Shown one piece after another: positions 61,120 through 64,000 of a DNA stretch of 64,000 nucleotides. Origin of the DNA: Deltaproteobacteria bacterium (GTDB lineage Bacteria; Desulfobacterota; Desulfomonilia; UBA1062); NCBI GenBank assembly GCA_017992605.1, contig JAGOOG010000004.1, forward strand, positions 1-64,000, written 5' to 3'. Every line of letters starts with the position of its first letter. The stretch's first letter is position 1. The notes under the pieces were generated by a model, which was not told the origin of the DNA, did no database searches, and was given only the letters and a program-made list of their open reading frames with translations. Position numbers and translations under genes: made by a program.

Positions 61120-61719
61120 TTGACTGCCTGGGACAATCTCTCTAAAGAACCTTTCATGACGGGGGTCGTGCTCGTGGGCGGGAAGTCGAGGCGGTTCGGA
61201 AGGGACAAGGTGCTCTCCGAGTTCAAGGGCACACCGCTGCTCGACCATGTGGTGGGAGTCCTTCGCCCCCTCTTTGACGAGGTCATCCTGGTCGGGCACA
61301 GGCGCAAGGGCCTCGAGCGGCACAGGGTGTTTGAGGATATCAGGCCGGGCTGCGGACCTCTCGGGGGCATCTACACCGCCCTGCACGCAACCTCTGCGGA
61401 GCACTGCTTCGTCTGTGCGGCGGACATGCCGCACATGAACCCCGGGTTCATCTCCCACATGACCTCGCTGGCCGACGATCACGACATCATCCTGCCCGTC
61501 TGGTCCAAGGGAAGGGAACCGCTCCACGCCGTGTACCGCAGGACCGTTCTCCCCCTCGTGGAAGAACTCCTTGCCAAGGGGTGCTTCAAGATCTTCTCCC
61601 TCGTCGAGCAGGTCGACACCCTCTTCATTCCCGAGGACGCCATCAGGCGCTATGGCGATCCCGCGGTCATGTTCTCCAACATCAACACGCTGCACGACAT
61701 GGAACGCATGATATCCTGA
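61120..61719 (+). CDS. mobA: Molybdenum cofactor guanylyltransferase (MobA)
   Basis: A 199-residue nucleotidyltransferase. It has the GTP-binding VVLVGGKSRRFGRDK, the FEDIRPGCGPLGGIYTAL segment and the metal-binding CAADMPHM. MobA attaches GMP to molybdopterin to give the bis-MGD cofactor required by both formate dehydrogenases in the window. The TTG at 61120 is supported by AGGAG 9 nt upstream; ATG 61156 is an alternative that would remove 12 residues. Confidence 0.92.
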   Translation: MTAWDNLSKEPFMTGVVLVGGKSRRFGRDKVLSEFKGTPLLDHVVGVLRPLFDEVILVGHRRKGLERHRVFEDIRPGCGPLGGIYTALHATSAEHCFVCAADMPHMNPGFISHMTSLADDHDIILPVWSKGREPLHAVYRRTVLPLVEELLAKGCFKIFSLVEQVDTLFIPEDAIRRYGDPAVMFSNINTLHDMERMIS

Positions 61720-61762
61720 GCCCAGATCTCATCTGCCGGAGATCGACCCCGCTCCATACCCT

Positions 61763-61792
61763 TTGAAAACCCCCGGCCCCTTGTGCTATACA
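61763..61792 (+). promoter_or_regulatory. Fumarase promoter adjacent to the start codon
   Basis: TTGAAA (61763-61768) and TATACA (61787-61792) are 18 bp apart and end 7 nt before the ATG at 61800. No ribosome site is present, so a leaderless mRNA is likely. Confidence 0.55.
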
Positions 61793-61799
61793 GGGCCCC

Positions 61800-62678
61800 A
61801 TGGAGAGCAGCCGGCTGCAGCGAAGCATGTATGAGCTCATACGCCGCACCTGCACCGAACTGCCGGCCGACGTCACCGCAGCCCTCGATCGAGCGAGAAA
61901 CGCGGAATTAGAAGACTCCACGGCATACCGGACCCTTGACATCATCCTGAGGAGCACATCGCTCTCCCGGGAGAAAGGACTCCCCATCTGCCAGGACACC
62001 GGTGCACTGCTGGCAGTCATACGGTCCAGACCGGACGATGGAGTCCTCCTCATCGAGCAGGCCATCGTGAGCGCCGTGAGGACCCTTACCCGGGAAGGCA
62101 TCCTCAGGCAGAACTGCGTGGACCCCCTCACAGAGAAGAACACCGGCGACAACACAGGGGCTCACGTACCCCGGGTACACTTCGAGCCCGCCGACGGACC
62201 TCCCCGCATCGGCATCATGCTCAAGGGCGGCGGATCGGAGAACATGAGCACCCAGTACAGCCTCCCCTGCCCCGGGATCGACGCGGCACGCGATCTCGAA
62301 GGGGTGCGGCGATGCGTCCTCGATGCCGTGTATCAGGCCCAGGGCCGCGGGTGCGCGCCGGGGATCCTGGGCGTGTGCATCGGGGGAGACCGGGCATCGG
62401 GGTATCTCTTGGCCAAGATGCAGCTCTTCCGGGACCTCAAGGATGTCAATCACGTCCCTGTGCTGGCAGCCCTGGAAGAAACGATCCTGCACGAGGCCAA
62501 CGGGCTCGGCATCGGCCCCATGGGACTGGGGGGCAAGACGACCCTGCTGGGCTGCAAGATAGGCACCGCGGGCAGGCACCCGGCAAGCTATTTCGTGACC
62601 GTGAGCTACTCGTGCTGGGCAACCAGGCGTTACCGGGTGGAGCTCGACGGGCGTGGAGACATCAGGCAATGGATCTGA
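61800..62678 (+). CDS. Class I fumarase/tartrate dehydratase alpha subunit
   Basis: A 292-residue alpha subunit of the two-subunit Fe-S hydro-lyase family. Cluster cysteines are expected in LPICQDTGAL, the SLPCPG segment and GVCIGGDRASGY, and MGLGGKTTLLGCKIG is conserved near the end. With the beta subunit it would interconvert fumarate and malate; tartrate dehydratase is an alternative. Its stop overlaps the beta start by 10 bp. The oxygen-sensitive cluster suits an anaerobe. Confidence 0.92.
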   Translation: MESSRLQRSMYELIRRTCTELPADVTAALDRARNAELEDSTAYRTLDIILRSTSLSREKGLPICQDTGALLAVIRSRPDDGVLLIEQAIVSAVRTLTREGILRQNCVDPLTEKNTGDNTGAHVPRVHFEPADGPPRIGIMLKGGGSENMSTQYSLPCPGIDAARDLEGVRRCVLDAVYQAQGRGCAPGILGVCIGGDRASGYLLAKMQLFRDLKDVNHVPVLAALEETILHEANGLGIGPMGLGGKTTLLGCKIGTAGRHPASYFVTVSYSCWATRRYRVELDGRGDIRQWI

Positions 62679-63268
62679 AGCGCATCTCGTCCCCTCTTTC
62701 CGCTGAGGTCATCGGGGGTCTCGCCGTCGGTGACATGGTGAGCCTGTCCGGTACCGTCGTCACGGGCCGCGACCAGGTCCACAAGTACCTGGCATCCGGA
62801 GGTACGCCGCCCGTGGATCTCGAGGGCCTGGTGATCTATCACTGCGGCCCGGTCGTGATCGAAGAGAAGGGCGCCTGGAAAATCACGGCCGCAGGGCCTA
62901 CCACCTCCATACGGGAGGAACCCTACGAGCCCGAGGTCATTGCCCGGTTCAGGCCCGGCGCCATCATGGGAAAGGGCGGCATGGGCGGGAACACACGAGC
63001 CGCGCTGAAGGAGCATGGCTGCGTATACCTCCACGTTGTCGGCGGCGCCGCCCAGTACCTGGCCGAGCGTATCGTGCGGGTTCAGGCCGTTCACCTGGAG
63101 GAATTCGGACAGCCCGAGTCCCTGTGGGTACTCTCCGTACAGGACCTGCCCGCCCTGGTGACCATGGACGCCCGGGGCGGTTCTCTCCACGACGCCATCC
63201 AGACTGAATCCCTTCGCAGATTGCATGCGCTGTTCGAGCACAGGTTCGCAGGCAGCGACCCCCTATGA
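62669..63268 (+). CDS. Class I fumarase/tartrate dehydratase beta subunit
   Basis: A 199-residue beta subunit. It carries the swivelling-domain pattern GDMVSLSGTVVTGRDQVHKYL, then LEGLVIYHCGPVVIE, AAGPTTSIREEPYEPEVI and IMGKGGMGGNT, all typical of fumarase C-terminal domains. It completes the active site with the alpha subunit. Its ATG lies 10 bp inside the alpha gene. The SDR gene follows after 31 bp and may be in the same transcript. Confidence 0.92.
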   Translation: MDLKRISSPLSAEVIGGLAVGDMVSLSGTVVTGRDQVHKYLASGGTPPVDLEGLVIYHCGPVVIEEKGAWKITAAGPTTSIREEPYEPEVIARFRPGAIMGKGGMGGNTRAALKEHGCVYLHVVGGAAQYLAERIVRVQAVHLEEFGQPESLWVLSVQDLPALVTMDARGGSLHDAIQTESLRRLHALFEHRFAGSDPL

Positions 63269-63299
63269 TCGAAACCAACCACCACAAGGAGGATATTCC

Positions 63300-64000
63300 A
63301 TGAACGTGAAAGAGATGTACGACCTCAAGGGCAAGGTCGCCATCGTCACCGGCGGCGGCAGAGGTTTGGGCAGGTTCATCGCGGAAGGCCTGGCGGAAGC
63401 GGGAGCAAGCGTCGTCATCGCCTCACGCAAGCTGGCGAACTGCGAGAAGGCGGCCGGGGAGATCGCCAAGCTCGGCGTGAAGACACTGGCCGTCAAGTGC
63501 GACACCGCGTCCGCCGAGGATATCGACAACCTGGTGAACGCCGCCATGAAGGAATTCGGCGCCATCGACATCCTGGTGAACAATGCCGGCATCACCTGGG
63601 GCGCCCCGACCCTGGATTTTCCCCTGGACAAGTGGGACAAGATCTTCGCCGTGAACGTCCGGGGCGTGTGGATCCTCACCCAGAAGGTCGCCAACATCAT
63701 GAAGGACAAAGGCGGCGGCAAGGTCATCAACATATCGTCCATCTTCGGGTCGCGCGGCTCCATCGAGGAGGGTCACCCGGCTGTTGCCTACAACCCCTCC
63801 AAGGCCGCCATCGAGGTGCTCACCAAGAACCTCGCCGTGAAGCTCGCCCGTCACAACATCATGGTCAACTGCATCGCCCCGGGCTTCTTCCGCACCGACA
63901 TGATGGAATACATCTTCAAGCCGGAGATGAAACCCATCCTCGACCTGACCATCGCCCAGATCCCTCTCCTGAAGTACGGAGAGGAAGACCATATCAAGGG
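63300..64000 (+). CDS. Short-chain dehydrogenase/reductase, 3'-truncated by the window
   Basis: The first 233 residues of a classical SDR. The cofactor motif is VTGGGRGLGRFIAEGLAEAG, the NAG motif is ILVNNAGITWG, the catalytic Ser is in INISSIFGS and the Tyr-Lys pair is in AYNPSKAA. Only the C-terminal end is missing. The acidic or Arg residues after strand 2 (ASRKLANCEKA) favour NADP(H) and resemble gluconate 5-dehydrogenase or 3-ketoacyl reductases. AAGGAGG lies 7 nt before the ATG. Substrate unknown. Confidence 0.88.
   Translation, partial: MNVKEMYDLKGKVAIVTGGGRGLGRFIAEGLAEAGASVVIASRKLANCEKAAGEIAKLGVKTLAVKCDTASAEDIDNLVNAAMKEFGAIDILVNNAGITWGAPTLDFPLDKWDKIFAVNVRGVWILTQKVANIMKDKGGGKVINISSIFGSRGSIEEGHPAVAYNPSKAAIEVLTKNLAVKLARHNIMVNCIAPGFFRTDMMEYIFKPEMKPILDLTIAQIPLLKYGEEDHIK

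Overview
The window looks like a chromosome segment of a GC-rich, strictly anaerobic, deltaproteobacterial (Desulfobacterota-like) organism. The reasons are two selenocysteine formate dehydrogenases, an Hnd/Nuo-type NADH module, an adenosylcobalamin-dependent fused acyl-CoA mutase, thiolase and hydroxyacyl-CoA dehydrogenase, two-subunit class I fumarase, OFA-family carboxylate carriers, and a DRTGG/PHP/anti-sigma module usually seen beside [FeFe] hydrogenases. The taxonomic assignment is inference. I see no rRNA, tRNA, CRISPR array, prophage or intact insertion sequence.

Layout. 1-2.3 kb: branched-chain amino acid ABC importer (livK-livH-livM, running off the left end). 2.4-3.9 kb: an M48 membrane protease bracketed by inverted repeats. 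3.9-10.2 kb: a metallo-beta-lactamase-fold enzyme, an orphan VapB antitoxin, a four-gene polyamine operon (XRE-cupin regulator, agmatinase family, carboxy(nor)spermidine synthase and decarboxylase), then a Trm112-like/purine nucleoside phosphorylase pair. 10.4-17.9 kb: hsp20-lon, solitary hypD, umuDC, an AbrB-VapC toxin-antitoxin pair, a transglutaminase-like protein. 18.1-23.5 kb: periplasmic formate dehydrogenase fdnGHI with a Sec codon, and fdhE. 23.5-30.2 kb: YkgJ-type Cys-cluster protein, thiolase, hydroxyacyl-CoA dehydrogenase, corrinoid adenosyltransferase and IcmF. 30.3-33.5 kb: DRTGG/anti-sigma/PHP/HATPase module and carbonic anhydrase. 33.6-46.9 kb: an osmotic and ionic homeostasis island with a three-gene glucosylglycerate/mannosylglucosylglycerate pathway, a Na+/Ca2+ exchanger, ClC, DUF389, a P-type ATPase, MgtE and a YjdF-like protein. 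46.9-50.4 kb: a pfkB remnant, a RelA-like protein, Pal, a PsiE-like protein and a fluoride riboswitch ahead of a 43-codon ORF. 50.4-53.4 kb: two divergent OFA carriers. 53.5-60.8 kb: cytoplasmic Sec-FdhA plus HndA, HndB and a NuoF-GltD fusion. 61.1-64 kb: mobA, fumarase alpha and beta, and a truncated SDR.

How it fits together. Periplasmic (FdnGHI) and cytoplasmic (FdhA with HndABC-like subunits) formate dehydrogenases, FdhE, MobA and two OFA carriers form a formate/hydride-exchange toolkit, as expected for a syntroph or sulfate reducer. Thiolase, hydroxyacyl-CoA dehydrogenase, IcmF and its cofactor adenosyltransferase suggest short or branched acyl-CoA metabolism. A 14-bp inverted repeat, TGAA-N6-TTCA, occurs at three redox or acyl-CoA promoters and may mark a shared regulon.

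Non-coding structure is unusually rich. One short repeat (core GGGGTCAGAGTCGATTTT and its complement) occurs about 21 times at six intergenic sites. There are also a 25-bp perfect inverted repeat between umuD and umuC, a duplicated RNA-like leader element, five genes whose promoters sit only 6-8 nt from the start codon (probable leaderless mRNAs), and a C9 tract inside a promoter spacer.
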